Shown here: piece by piece, positions 16,366-25,720 of the stretch
How positions within the stretch are numbered: position 1 is the first letter of the stretch
Layout of the letters: each line of letters starts with the position of its first letter
From: an uncultured Collinsella sp.
GTDB taxonomy: Bacteria > Actinomycetota > Coriobacteriia > Coriobacteriales > Coriobacteriaceae
Direction of reading: 5' to 3'
Assembly: GCA_900545605.1 (NCBI GenBank)
Contig: UQZL01000010.1
Span: forward strand, 1 to 53,946
DNA length: 53,946 nucleotides
Notes under the pieces: generated by a model
Databases searched by the model: none
Told to the model about the DNA's origin: nothing
What the model saw: only the letters and a program-made list of their open reading frames with translations
Program-made: the position numbers and the translations under genes

Positions 16366-17019
16366 CTACCCCCTCAGCTCGGACAGGTCGCGCGCATCGA
16401 GCGAGTGGGAGTCGTCCCAAATGCGACGCACGACGATGGACATAATGATGACGGCAAAGATGGCGTCGGTGGCGATACCGATCTCGATGATCTCGGGAGC
16501 GGTGGGGGCCAAAAGTGCGAGCGTCACATGGCTGCCGTTTTCCATAAGGCAGTATCCAAAGATCTGCTTCATGATGTTGCGCTGCGAGATGATGCAGGTA
16601 AGGCCCACAAAGAAGTGAGCGAAGCTAATGGCGAGCGCAGGCGTTGCGACCTCGGCCGTTGGCAGGCTGATCTGCGTCACGACGGCAAAGCAGATCGCGA
16701 CCTCCACGGCGATGATGCAGATAGCCCACGCGGGCTTAAGGCCGGCCTTGAGCGATGCGTCGCTCGGCTTGCCCATCTTCTTGTATGCGCAGTTGAGGAT
16801 ATAAGGGACCAGGACGACCTTGGTGATAAAGGCAGATCCAGCCCACATAAGCAGCTCCTGCGCACCGGTGGTGACACCGAGCGTGGCGAGCAGTCCCACG
16901 AGTACCAGCGACTGCACCGCATACCAGCGGATGGAGTGTTTGATGTTCTTGGAGACAACCACCATGGTGGACGTGACGATCAGAAGGCCGCCAAGGATGT
17001 TGACGATCGAATAACCCAT
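16366..17019 (-). CDS. hyfE: Hydrogenase-4 membrane subunit E
   Basis: 217 residues (E. coli HyfE 216). A small membrane protein with a NuoK-like C-terminal part, with about six or seven hydrophobic helices. Family blocks are SIRWYAVQSLVLVGLLA near the start and ISQRNIMKQIFGYCLMENG, followed by EIGIATDAIFAVIIMSIVV. It sits between hyfD and hyfF as in E. coli. The start ATG at 17019 has GAGGTAG upstream. It is probably part of the ion-translocating arm. Confidence 0.93.
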   Translation of the reverse strand: MGYSIVNILGGLLIVTSTMVVVSKNIKHSIRWYAVQSLVLVGLLATLGVTTGAQELLMWAGSAFITKVVLVPYILNCAYKKMGKPSDASLKAGLKPAWAICIIAVEVAICFAVVTQISLPTAEVATPALAISFAHFFVGLTCIISQRNIMKQIFGYCLMENGSHVTLALLAPTAPEIIEIGIATDAIFAVIIMSIVVRRIWDDSHSLDARDLSELRG

Positions 17020-17032
17020 GTCGTTCTACCTC

Positions 17033-18490
17033 CTAACCAATCCAGCTGGCCGAAAGCGGGCCGCTGACGATGACCATGATGATGAGCACGATGAACACAA
17101 ACGCCATCGCGCGGGGAAGCGGGGCTCCCGCAGCGACCTCTTCGCTCGGCTCGCCGGGCAGGCAATAGCCCATCCACTTAAGGAACCAGGCAAAAGTGGC
17201 GACGGTCTCTGCAACCATGATGCACACGAGCACCAGGATCGCGACGTTGCCGGCACCCACAGAAAAGCCGCCGGCGATGATCTGGAACTTCGAGAAGAAC
17301 GTGTTCATGGGCGGCACGCCGGCAATGGCGAGTGCCGCGACACCAAAGCCCACGCCCGAGATCGGGTACTTCTTTACGATGCCCCGAAGCTTGGGCAGCA
17401 TACGCGTGCCGAGCGTAAAGGAGAACGAACCGGCGATCAGGAAGAACAGCGTCTTGGCGAAAGCGTGGTTAAAGATGTGGCACACGGCGCCATCGAAGGC
17501 AAGCTGACTGCCAAAGACCGAAAGGCCCAGACCAAAGAACACATAGGAGAGCTGGGCGATCGTGGAGAAGGCCAGCAGACGCTTCATGTCCTTTTGCGGC
17601 AGGTACATCAGGAAACCAAAGAGCATGGTGACCATGGCGTCGATAATGGCGACCCAGCCCACGATCTCGGGAATCTCGCCGGCAGAGACGAGTGCACGCG
17701 CGAACACGCACACGCCGACCTTGACCATCGAGGCACCATGCAGGTAGGCCGAAACAGGCGTCGGCGCCTCCATGGCCGAAGGCAGCCACATGTACATGGG
17801 GACCTGTGCGGACTTGGCCCAGGCCGCAAACAACACGAGCAAAAGGACGATAGCCTTGAGCTTGGCGTCGAGGCCGGCAATCGCGGTAATGGCGAAGGTG
17901 CCGGTGTGGGCAAACACGATGGCGGCGCCCAGATACAGGCCGAGCGCACCGATATGCGTAATGATCAGGGCCTTCATGCCGGCCTTCTTGGCCGTAGGCG
18001 TCATGTAGTAGCTAATGAGGCCCCAAGAGCAGGCACCCGTGATCTCAAAGAACACGAGCTGGCCCAAAAGGGTCGAGCTGTACACGAGGCCGGCCATGGC
18101 ACCGATGAAGGTCGCGAGGTACGCGTAGAAGCGACGACGCGGCGCGTCGGGATGCTCACGGTTATTCTCGCTCATATAGGGAATCGAATAAATCACGACA
18201 AGCAGGCCGATACCCACAAAGGCGGGCGCGAGCAGCGTGCTCATGCGATCGAAGGTGAATCCCATAACGAGGGTCTGCCCAAACGAGATCAGGGGGACCT
18301 GCGTGTCGGGCATGCCGGCGCCAGCGAAATTCGCGGCGAGGGCGATGGTGCAGGCCGTCGAGACGGCGGCACCCAAAACGCTGAACCACTTGGCGTACGG
18401 ACGGGGGAACAGGGCGACGAGCACCGAGGCCACCATCGGGGCCGCGATAGCGACCAAGCCGAGAAGGGACAGACTGACTGCAAATGACAT
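17033..18490 (-). CDS. hyfD: Hydrogenase-4 antiporter-like membrane subunit D
   Basis: 485 residues (E. coli HyfD 479). The second antiporter-like subunit, with some 14 predicted helices. Diagnostic stretches are VFFEITGACSWGLISYYM with the conserved glutamate, and AAWAKSAQVPMYMWLPSAME followed by APTPVSAYLHGASMVKVGV with the conserved lysines, then PQKDMKRLLAFSTIAQLSY. It follows hyfC with a 15-base gap and sits in the same order as in E. coli. Confidence 0.94.
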   Translation of the reverse strand: MSFAVSLSLLGLVAIAAPMVASVLVALFPRPYAKWFSVLGAAVSTACTIALAANFAGAGMPDTQVPLISFGQTLVMGFTFDRMSTLLAPAFVGIGLLVVIYSIPYMSENNREHPDAPRRRFYAYLATFIGAMAGLVYSSTLLGQLVFFEITGACSWGLISYYMTPTAKKAGMKALIITHIGALGLYLGAAIVFAHTGTFAITAIAGLDAKLKAIVLLLVLFAAWAKSAQVPMYMWLPSAMEAPTPVSAYLHGASMVKVGVCVFARALVSAGEIPEIVGWVAIIDAMVTMLFGFLMYLPQKDMKRLLAFSTIAQLSYVFFGLGLSVFGSQLAFDGAVCHIFNHAFAKTLFFLIAGSFSFTLGTRMLPKLRGIVKKYPISGVGFGVAALAIAGVPPMNTFFSKFQIIAGGFSVGAGNVAILVLVCIMVAETVATFAWFLKWMGYCLPGEPSEEVAAGAPLPRAMAFVFIVLIIMVIVSGPLSASWIG

Positions 18491-18505
18491 TGTTTCTCCC
18501 TTCTC

Positions 18506-19432
18506 CTACACGCCGACGACCACGAAGACAAACGCCAGAACGGCGATGCCCACGACGGCCCAGGTCTGATTGCCGAGCACCTTAAAGCGCGAACGCGAGC
18601 AGGAGTTCTCGATCACGCCGCAGACCACAAAGTCGATCAGGCACTTCACCAGGAAGATGACCGCGCCCAGAACGGCGGCGGCGCCCACGGCTGCGGGCTC
18701 GCCCCAGGGGACGAAGATCGCGCAGAACCAGGCGACGACCAGGACCTGCTTCATGGACATGGCGAGCTTGGCCATCGCAAGCGACGGTCCGGAAAGCTCG
18801 GCGAGCGGACCTTCCTGAAGCTCCTGCTCGGCCTCGGCCTGGTCAAACGGCAGCTTGCCGAGCTCCATATAGCAGGCAATCGCAAAGGCGATGCCGGCGA
18901 GGATCACGGCGACCGGCGCGTCGACGGCACCCGTCATGATGTGCTGACCCATGGTGGCGATGTCGGTGGAGCCGCACACCAGGGCGGCGGCAAACAGCGC
19001 CAGCAGCATGGACGGCTCGATGAGCACGCTCATGAGCAGCTCGCGGACGCCGCCGATACCGGCGTAGGCGTTAGACGAATCCACGCCGCAGAGGGCGAAG
19101 AAGAAGCGGGCGAGCGCCAGGCTGTACATGATGGTGATGGCGTCACCAAAGACCGGGATGGGGCTTTGTGCCGTAAAGAGCGGCAGGCCCATCGCGAGCA
19201 TAAAGGCGACGGCGAAAAACAGCGGCGGCATAATGCGAAGCGCAAAGCTCGCGTCCTCGCTCTGGGACTCGGGGCGCGCAAAGAGCTTGGCCAGGTCGCG
19301 ATAGTCCTGCATGATGCTGGGGCCGCGACGGTTGTGCATCTTGGCGCGGATCACGCGACCGAGACCGGAGAAGAACGGCGCGACGGCCATAACGACCACG
19401 CCCTGCAGAACGGCAAGTACGATGTTGTTCAT
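18506..19432 (-). CDS. hyfC: Hydrogenase membrane subunit C (HycD/NuoH-like)
   Basis: 308 residues with about eight helices. NuoH-like subunits anchor the catalytic arm to the membrane arm. The early block RRGPSIMQDYRDLAKLF and the acid-rich loop CYMELGKLPFDQAEAEQELQ are the family signatures. The start ATG at 19432 has GGGAG upstream, and it is 12 bases from hyfB. Nothing is missing. Confidence 0.95.
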   Translation of the reverse strand: MNNIVLAVLQGVVVMAVAPFFSGLGRVIRAKMHNRRGPSIMQDYRDLAKLFARPESQSEDASFALRIMPPLFFAVAFMLAMGLPLFTAQSPIPVFGDAITIMYSLALARFFFALCGVDSSNAYAGIGGVRELLMSVLIEPSMLLALFAAALVCGSTDIATMGQHIMTGAVDAPVAVILAGIAFAIACYMELGKLPFDQAEAEQELQEGPLAELSGPSLAMAKLAMSMKQVLVVAWFCAIFVPWGEPAAVGAAAVLGAVIFLVKCLIDFVVCGVIENSCSRSRFKVLGNQTWAVVGIAVLAFVFVVVGV

Positions 19433-19444
19433 GCTCTCCCCTCC

Positions 19445-21463
19445 TTAACCCATTTGCACGGCGAGCACGAGGAACACCACGAGAGCCGCGACGATGTAGC
19501 AGATATAGATGCTGTAGTTGCCGCCCTCGAGCTTAGTCGCGAGGTCGGCGAGCTTCTCGACACCCTTATGCGGGGCATCGACGAGAACCTTGTCGGGTAC
19601 GGGCTCCACAGCCTCGGCCACACCGGTGAGCTTCTGGAAGAAGTGCGCGATGGACCAGCAGACGGCCGTGCAGCGGTCGCGCAGCGTGTAAAGCGGTTGC
19701 ATAAACCAGGACACCTCGGAGGCAAAGGTCGTGGCCACCACGGGCATATGCTCGTTGGGAGCATAGCCGCATGCCCACGGCTGGGACTTCTGCACCTTGC
19801 CGACGGTCTTGAGCTTGCGATAACCGCAGGCAAGGCCGACAAGCACCACGAGCGCAAGAGCGATCGCGGGCGTGGAGGTGGCAGCGCCGGAGTACTGGTT
19901 CATGAGCTCCATGCCCTCGGTGGCAAACACGCCACCGTACGGATGCAGCACGGACGCGGCGACATCGACCAGAACGGGCGCGATCACGGGAGCGCCAATG
20001 CCCAGCACGACGCAGATGGCCGCGAGCAGGCCCTGCGCAAACACCATGGGGGCGGGGACCTCCTTGGCATTGGCCGCGGCCTCGGAGCGGGGCGCGGAGG
20101 CAAAGGAGACGCCATAGGCCTTGACGAAGCACGTGACGGCCAGCGCGCCGGTAATGGCAAGCGCGACGGCAGCGAACACGGCCACGATCATGACGGCCTT
20201 GTCGCCCTGCATGGCGGCGTTAAACAGCGACTGGTAGGTAAACCACTCGGACACAAAGCCGTTGAAGGGCGGGATGGCCGAGATGGCAAGTGCGCCAATA
20301 AGGAAGCAGATGGCCGTTGCCGGCATACGACGGAACAGGCCGCCCATCTTCTCCATATTGCGCGTACCCGTGGAGTACAGCAGCGCACCGGCGCCCAAGA
20401 ACAGCTCGCCCTTAAACATAGCGTGGTTAAACGTGTGGTAGAGGGCGGCCATCAGGGCCAGGACGGCGATGCCGACAGAGTTGAGCGCCATGGCGGCCAT
20501 GGAGGCGCCGACGCCGAGCAGAATGATGCCGATGTTCTCGACGGAGTGATAGGCCAGCAGGCGCTTGATGTCATGCTCCTGCAGGGCGAAGGTCACGCCG
20601 AGGACCGACGAGATCGCACCGAAGACCATGACCATAAGGCCCCACCAGACCTGAACGCCCGAGGCGGAGAGCAGGTCGAGACCAACCTTGAGGATGCCGA
20701 AGATACCGATCTTGATCATGCCGCCGGACATGAGGGCCGACACGTTGGACGGCGCCTCGGGATGTGCCTTGGGCAGCCAGCCGTGCAGCGGGATGATACC
20801 GGCCTTGGCGCCAAAGCCAAAGAAGGCGAGCACGAAGCACGCGGATGCGACCGCGGGGCTAAACTGCGTGGCGCGGAAATCCGCAAAGGCAAACGAGCCG
20901 CCGGCGAAGTTGGTCATGGTGAGGAAGCTCGCCATGATGAGCACAAAGCCCACGTGCGCGATCACAAAGTAGAGCCAACCGCCATGGATGGAGTTCTCGT
21001 TCTCCTCGATCACGACCAGGAAGTACGAGGTCAGCGACATGAGCTCAAAGGCGACCAGGAACCAAAACACGTTGTCGGCGGTGATGACGAGCATCATGGA
21101 CGCCACGAAGGTGTTAAAGAAGAAGCCGGCACGGCCCTTTTTGCCCGGGTACTCATCAAAGTAGTTGAGACCGTAGATCGAACCGGCAAACGCGAGCACC
21201 GAGATGAGCGCCACGAACAGGCCGGACAGCTGATTGAGCAGCAGCTGGAAATGGGCAAACGGGAAGAACACGATGGTGTCGACCGACGTGACATCGCCCA
21301 GCACGGCCTGGATACCGGCCACAAACGAAAGCACCGCGGCGACGGCGCCGATAAGGCAGCCGGCGGTCTTGGCGGCGTTATCGGCCTTGATCAGCAGAAC
21401 CGAGGCGAGCGCACCGATGCACGAGACGGCAAGCGATGCGATAAACAGCGTCATGCTACCCAT
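19445..21463 (-). CDS. hyfB: Hydrogenase-4 antiporter-like membrane subunit B (HycC/NuoL-like)
   Basis: 672 residues, the same length as E. coli HyfB. The third antiporter-like subunit: VAFELMSLTSYFLVVIEENE with conserved glutamates, KAGIIPLHGWLPKAHPEAPS, SALMSGGMIKIGIFGILKVG, LQEHDIKRLLAYHSVENIGI. The C-terminus is an extended soluble loop plus a final helix. The ATG at 21463 is preferred because GGGAG lies eight bases before it; it overlaps the hyfA end by eight bases. An ATG three codons later is possible. Confidence 0.95.
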   Translation of the reverse strand: MGSMTLFIASLAVSCIGALASVLLIKADNAAKTAGCLIGAVAAVLSFVAGIQAVLGDVTSVDTIVFFPFAHFQLLLNQLSGLFVALISVLAFAGSIYGLNYFDEYPGKKGRAGFFFNTFVASMMLVITADNVFWFLVAFELMSLTSYFLVVIEENENSIHGGWLYFVIAHVGFVLIMASFLTMTNFAGGSFAFADFRATQFSPAVASACFVLAFFGFGAKAGIIPLHGWLPKAHPEAPSNVSALMSGGMIKIGIFGILKVGLDLLSASGVQVWWGLMVMVFGAISSVLGVTFALQEHDIKRLLAYHSVENIGIILLGVGASMAAMALNSVGIAVLALMAALYHTFNHAMFKGELFLGAGALLYSTGTRNMEKMGGLFRRMPATAICFLIGALAISAIPPFNGFVSEWFTYQSLFNAAMQGDKAVMIVAVFAAVALAITGALAVTCFVKAYGVSFASAPRSEAAANAKEVPAPMVFAQGLLAAICVVLGIGAPVIAPVLVDVAASVLHPYGGVFATEGMELMNQYSGAATSTPAIALALVVLVGLACGYRKLKTVGKVQKSQPWACGYAPNEHMPVVATTFASEVSWFMQPLYTLRDRCTAVCWSIAHFFQKLTGVAEAVEPVPDKVLVDAPHKGVEKLADLATKLEGGNYSIYICYIVAALVVFLVLAVQMG

Positions 21464-22073
21464 TGTTTACGCTCCCTTCTGCTTTCTCGGACAGGCCCTG
21501 GGCCACGGCGGTAACGTCGACGACCGGACCGTTTTCGATCGAGCGCAGGCGCTTGGCCTCGTCGAGCTCGCGATCGGCCGCGCCGCCCATGACGGTTAGC
21601 GCCTTGGTGGGGCACGCCGCCACACAATGCGGGCCATCCGGATCGAAGGCGCACAGGTCGCACTTGACAGCGCAGGTGTACTGGCCGGGAGCCCACGTAA
21701 GCAGGCTGCTCAGGGACTTGGGATACGAAGGCGTCGGGTCGCACATGCCTGCGACACCGGCGATAGACGTGCCATCGGGATGGATGGCTCCGAAGGGGCA
21801 CGCGATGGCGCACAGCCTGCACCCGATGCACTCCTGCTCCTTGACGTGGATGCGGTCGCCATCGTGCTCGATGGCATTCACCGGGCAGACCTCGGCGCAG
21901 AGGGCACCCTCGCAATGGTGGCAGGCAAGGGCGGCCGAAATACCGCCGGTCTTCACGAGCGCCAGACGCGGCGTATCCTGAAGACCCTGCATCCGGTGGG
22001 CGTCGGCACAGGCGGACTGGCATGTTCCGCAGCCGATGCACCTCTCCGGGTTGATGTCGATGAAGCGGCTCAT
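21456..22073 (-). CDS. hyfA: Four-cluster ferredoxin subunit (HycB/HyfA family)
   Basis: 205 residues from the ATG at 22073 (AGGA seven bases upstream; an in-frame GTG lies two codons earlier). It holds cysteine quartets for four [4Fe-4S] clusters: CIGCGTCQSAC, CHHCEGALCAEVCP, CIGCRLCAIACP and CDLCAFDPDGPHCVAACP. HycB-type proteins receive electrons from FdhF and pass them to the membrane complex. It is the first gene of hyfA-J, 22 bases after a terminator-like hairpin following fdhF. Confidence 0.94.
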   Translation of the reverse strand: MSRFIDINPERCIGCGTCQSACADAHRMQGLQDTPRLALVKTGGISAALACHHCEGALCAEVCPVNAIEHDGDRIHVKEQECIGCRLCAIACPFGAIHPDGTSIAGVAGMCDPTPSYPKSLSSLLTWAPGQYTCAVKCDLCAFDPDGPHCVAACPTKALTVMGGAADRELDEAKRLRSIENGPVVDVTAVAQGLSEKAEGSVNNG

Positions 22074-22086
22074 CCCCACTTCCTTT

Positions 22087-22130
22087 CAAAATAACGGGCC
22101 GGGCTCCCGAACGTACGGGACGCCCGGCCC
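22087..22130 (-). terminator. Hairpin between fdhF and hyfA
   Basis: A long GC stem (GGGCCGGGC... with ...GCCCGGCCC, interrupted by one mismatch region) around a six-base loop TACGTT, followed on the minus strand by GTTATTTTG. It may partly end the fdhF transcript and set the fdhF:hyf ratio. Confidence 0.65.
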
Positions 22131-22151
22131 AAAAAGCCAACGAGAACGGGA

Positions 22152-24374
22152 CTACACGATTTGATTCACGTGCGTCTCGTCGTCGAACTTGGCGGCGCCG
22201 GGCTCAACGTCCTGGGGAGCGGCGGCGTCGACCAGAGCCTGCTTGAGCTCGGTGTACTGACGCTCCACCTCGCCCTCTGCCCAAACCTGGTCGGCAATGG
22301 CGTCGACCTGGCAGGCGGAGAACTTGTCCTCGGGCGTGTGCGAGACCGGGTCGACCTTGTGCATGGTCAGCTCGTTGCACTTGCCGATCCACCACTGGTA
22401 GGTCATATAGACCGTACCCTTGTTGATACGGTCGCTCACGTCGGCGCGGCTGTATACCTGGCCGCGGCGGCTGTGAATCGAGACGATGTCGCCGTTCTTG
22501 ATGCCGCGCGCCTGGGCGTCCGCGGGATTCATGCGGACAAAGCCGGGCTCGTCAGCGAGCAGCGCCAGCGTCTTGCAGTTGCCGGTCATCGAGCGGCAGC
22601 TGTAGTGGCCGACCTCGCGGACGGTGCACAGGATGAGCGGGTACTCATCGTCGGGAAGCTCGGAGGGCGCCTCCCAGTCGTGCGCCATCAGGTTGGCGCG
22701 GCCGTCCTTGGTGGTGAACTTGCCACCGGCGAACATGTCGGGCGTACCGTGGTCGTTCACATCAGTGCTCTTGACCGGCCACTGGGCGTAACCGCCCTCG
22801 GGAGCCATCTTCTCGTAGGTCGCGCCCACAAAGTTGGGGCACAGGCTAATGCACTCGTTCCAGATCTGCTCGGTGTTGTCGTAGTGCATGGGATAGCCCA
22901 TACGCGTGGACAGGTCCGCGAAGATCTCCCAGTCGTGACGGCACTCGCCCTTGGGCGGAACGGCCGCGTCAAAGTGCTGGAAGCTACGGTCGGATGCAGT
23001 AAAGACACCCTCGTGCTCGCCCCAAGAGGTAGCGGGCAGGATGACGTCGGCGAGCATGGTCGTCTGCGTCATAAAGATGTCCTGGCAAATGAACAGATCC
23101 AGCTCGGAGAGCGTCTTGCGCATTCCGGCCGAATCGGGCTCGGTCTGTACCGGGTCCTCGCCGTAGTTGTAGAAGCAGTGCACCTTGCCCTCGTCGACCA
23201 GGTGACCCAGGTCGGTGAGCTTGTAGCCCTCCTCGAGAGGCAGCTTCTCCTCGGGCACGCCCCAGGCCTTGGCGAACTTAGCGCGCGCGGCCGGGTCGGT
23301 GACCTTTTGATAGCCAGGGTACAGGTTGGGCAGCATGCCCATATCGCAGGAGCCCTGGACGTTGTTCTGGCCACGCACGGGCGCGAGGCCGGAGTTGGGT
23401 TTGCCGATCTGGCCGGCAACGCAGGCGATGGAGGCGATGGTGTGCACCGTCTTCAGGTTCTGCTTCTGCTGGCATACGCCCATGCCCCAGCCAATGATGG
23501 CAGAAGGCTTCGCCGTGGCGTACATCTCGGCAGCTTGGTGGATCAGCGCGGGCTCGACACCCGTGATGTCCTGTACGGATTCGGGAGTGTAGTTCTTGAT
23601 GGTCTCCCACCACTCGTCAAAGCCGTTCGTGTGCTCGGCGACGAATTCCTTGTCATAGAGGCCATCGTTGACCAAGCAGTTGGCAAAGGCGTTGAGGAAC
23701 GCAACGTTGCAACCGTTCTTGATCGGAAGGTAGAGATCGGCGATACGCGCGGTTTCGATATGGCGCGGGTCGGCGACGATGATCTTGCAACCCTTTTCTT
23801 TGGCTCGCACGATACGCCTTGCGACGATGGGGTGCGAATCGGCAGGGTTATAGCCGAAGAGGAAAATGCAGCCCGCATCCTCCATACCGGGGATGGAGCA
23901 TGACATGCAACCTGAACCAACCGTGTCCATCAGACCGAGGACAGTAGGGCCGTGTCAAGTACGGGCGCAGTTGTCTACGCTGTGGGTGCCGATGCACGCA
24001 CGCGTAAACTTCTGCATGACGTAGTTCGCCTCATTGCCGCCGCCTCGCGAAGAGCCGGTGGTCATGACAGCGTTAGGACCATATTCGTCAATTATGGCCT
24101 GCATCTTAGATGCGGTGAAATCCAGTGCCTCGTCCCAGCTTACGCGCTCAAGATCCGCGCCCTTGGTGCGGCGGATCATCGGGTGCAGCACGCGAGGAGT
24201 CAAGATCTTGGTGTCGTTGATGAAGTCGTAGCCGCTCATGCCTTTAAGGCACAGCTCGCCCTGATTGGTGATGCCGTTGAGCGGTTCGGTACCCACGACC
24301 TGGCCGTTTTGGACCAGGAGGTTAAACTGGCAACCGGCGCCGCAATACGGGCAGATCACTTTATGCTTCTCCAT
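22152..24374 (-). CDS. fdhF: Formate dehydrogenase H, selenoprotein with in-frame UGA at codon 140
   Basis: 740 residues with UGA (23955-23957) read as Sec140, the same position as in E. coli FdhF; without recoding the gene looks split in two. It oxidises formate to CO2 at a bis-MGD Mo centre in the cytoplasm and feeds hydrogenase. Seen: an N-terminal [4Fe-4S] motif CPYCGAGC plus CLKG, the active-site stretch DNCART-Sec-HGPTVLGL, MGMLPNLYPGYQ, and a C-terminal cofactor domain with RSMTGNCKTL. The start ATG at 24374 follows AGGAGGG. hydN is upstream, hyfA downstream. A SECIS-like hairpin begins right after the UGA. Pseudogene or frameshift is unlikely because both halves are intact. Confidence 0.97.
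23917..23957 (-). promoter_or_regulatory. SECIS element of fdhF
   Basis: Directly after the UGA, a short stem TGTCC (23939-23943) pairs with GGACA (23924-23928) around a loop holding GGTCT. The GGTCT starts 18 bases after the UGA, as in E. coli fdhF. The lower part of the stem is less clear. Confidence 0.85.
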
Positions 24375-24449
24375 GACACCCTCCTTCCTTTCTCTGCTAC
24401 CGATTATTCGGTACTTATTTGGCAATCGTTGGGTTTGTCGCCTCGACGT

Positions 24450-24968
24450 TTACGCCTCGTTTTCGATCGTGGCGCGGGCACGCTCGGCGGTGAGTTCCGC
24501 CAGACGTTCGTCGTCCACCAAGGTGAGGCCCTTGGTCGGGCATGCCTCGGCACACGCCGGACCGCCGGGACGGTCGACGCACAGGTCGCACTTGAGCACA
24601 AAGCTCTTGGTCTGCGAACCCACGCAAATATCGCCCATCAAAACGGGGGCCTGCGTGGTCGCCACGCTCACGGCGCCAAAGGGACATGCCATGACGCAGC
24701 TCTTGCAACCGATGCAGTTGTCTTCGTTGACGCCGATGCGATGGTTCTTTGGATCAAAGAACAAGGCGCCCGTGGGGCAGGCCTTGGCGCACGGAGCATC
24801 CTCGCAGTGATGGCAGGCCACCGGTGCGGAGATCTCGTACGTACGCGTCACACGCAAGCGCGGCGCCGCGATGTTGCCGGGGATGTCATGCGCCTCGATG
24901 CAGGCCGCCATACAGGTTTGGCACCCGATGCAGCGTGAAGAATCGGCGACGACTCGTTTATTGCCCAT
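24450..24968 (-). CDS. hydN: HydN-type four-cluster ferredoxin
   Basis: 172 residues from the ATG at 24968, with AGGAGGGAG six or seven bases upstream; the longer open frame has no ribosome site. Four cysteine quartets: CIGCQTCMAAC, CHHCEDAPCAKACP, CIGCKSCVMACP and CDLCVDRPGGPACAEACP. HydN is an electron carrier found next to formate dehydrogenase H. It is the first gene of the formate hydrogenlyase locus, 75 bases before fdhF. It is a paralogue of hyfA in the same locus, so the exact division of labour is unknown. Confidence 0.92.
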   Translation of the reverse strand: MGNKRVVADSSRCIGCQTCMAACIEAHDIPGNIAAPRLRVTRTYEISAPVACHHCEDAPCAKACPTGALFFDPKNHRIGVNEDNCIGCKSCVMACPFGAVSVATTQAPVLMGDICVGSQTKSFVLKCDLCVDRPGGPACAEACPTKGLTLVDDERLAELTAERARATIENEA

Positions 24969-25118
24969 ATTGTTCACTCCCTCCTGAATCCCTAGCCGAA
25001 GGGATCCTGCCGACGTTGTCCCAGACCGCCCGTGATCTGGCATCGGCGTATCGCTTGCTCGCGGCGAAACGGGCAATCGATAGAATTCCTCCAACGGTAT
25101 ACAGGTTGAATATACGCA

Positions 25119-25171
25119 GTTGCAGGGGGCAAACTTGAGCATAAGCCCTGCAATACGGGTGTATTGCAGGG
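25119..25171. promoter_or_regulatory. Palindrome cluster upstream of the formate hydrogenlyase locus
   Basis: CCCTGCAATAC (25146-25156) and GTATTGCAGGG (25161-25171) form a perfect 11-bp dyad with a four-base spacer. A third CCCTGCAA half-site lies at about 25120-25127 on the minus strand. The position, about 150-200 bases before hydN, suits a regulator site. It lacks a T-run, so a terminator is less likely. Confidence 0.5.
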
Positions 25172-25332
25172 GTTTTGGCAGGTTGGAATTATTCTCGATA
25201 GGATATAAAGGTGAGTGTATTACACGCGTACGTTCGAGAGAGATTTCACGCCCGCTTCTAAAGGATGTAGTACGTTTGTAGTATTGTTCACACTCAATTA
25301 CTCGAGTGCAATAAAGTAGTCGTTATAAAATT

Positions 25333-25346
25333 GGCTATTATTAGCC
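25333..25346. promoter_or_regulatory. Small dyad before the toxin-antitoxin pair
   Basis: GGCTA and TAGCC separated by four bases, about 50 bases before the antitoxin start. It could be the autoregulatory operator usual for RelB-type antitoxins; this is position and symmetry only. Confidence 0.3.
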
Positions 25347-25396
25347 GATACTGTATTTGACTATTCATATTGCCCGCTCATTAAGGGAGGCCAGTG

Positions 25397-25720
25397 ATGT
25401 CATCGACTCAAAAACGAGCCATCCTGCAGGTGCGCATTCGCGAGGAAGATAAGCAGCATGCCGAGCGTCTCTACGACGCCATGGGCACATCGCTCGCCGA
25501 GGCCGTCCGTCTTTTTGTCGCGCAGAGCATTTTGATGCGCAAGCTTCCCTTTCAACCGGTCGCCGTGCGCTCAAAGGACGGCACCGCCGCCTATGGATCG
25601 CTCAAAGCATATGGGGACCCCAATCGCCGCTCCGAGGAGCGCAATTCCTGGATTGAGTACCTTGCTACAGAAAGCGACGATTCGATTTTGGGTCCCGAGG
25701 AAGTAGATATCCATGAGTAG
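25397..25720 (+). CDS. RelB/DinJ-like antitoxin
   Basis: 107 residues from the ATG at 25397 (GGAGG six bases upstream; a GTG three bases earlier is too close). The N-terminus AILQVRIREEDKQHAERLYDAMGTSLAEAVRLFVAQS is the ribbon-helix-helix DNA-binding fold of RelB/DinJ antitoxins. The C-terminus is charged and would wrap the toxin. The end overlaps the next gene by eight bases, as is common in toxin-antitoxin pairs. RelB-type antitoxins usually pair with RelE/YafQ toxins, yet the partner here looks like a PIN protein. Confidence 0.75.
   Translation: MSSTQKRAILQVRIREEDKQHAERLYDAMGTSLAEAVRLFVAQSILMRKLPFQPVAVRSKDGTAAYGSLKAYGDPNRRSEERNSWIEYLATESDDSILGPEEVDIHE

Larger units (their letters stand above)
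24969..25396. other. Divergent control region between hydN and the antitoxin gene
   Basis: 428 bases without a gene. The left half (to about 25100) is GC-rich leader for hydN. The right half becomes AT-rich and carries several dyads (listed separately) and promoter-like TATA stretches for the antitoxin. I could not fix a single convincing promoter for hydN. Confidence 0.6.

Noticed and set aside
13936..17067. Long plus-strand frames opposite hyfE, hyfF and hyfG
   Set aside because: Composition artefacts opposite well-recognised membrane and hydrogenase subunits.
18941..21514. An 857-codon open frame on the plus strand opposite hyfB and hyfC
   Set aside because: High-GC antisense shadow; low-complexity His/Gly/Arg protein with no family features.
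23955..23957. Stop codon splitting fdhF into two frames, as in a pseudogene
   Set aside because: It is UGA at the exact Sec140 position, with a SECIS hairpin and the full Sec machinery in the window.
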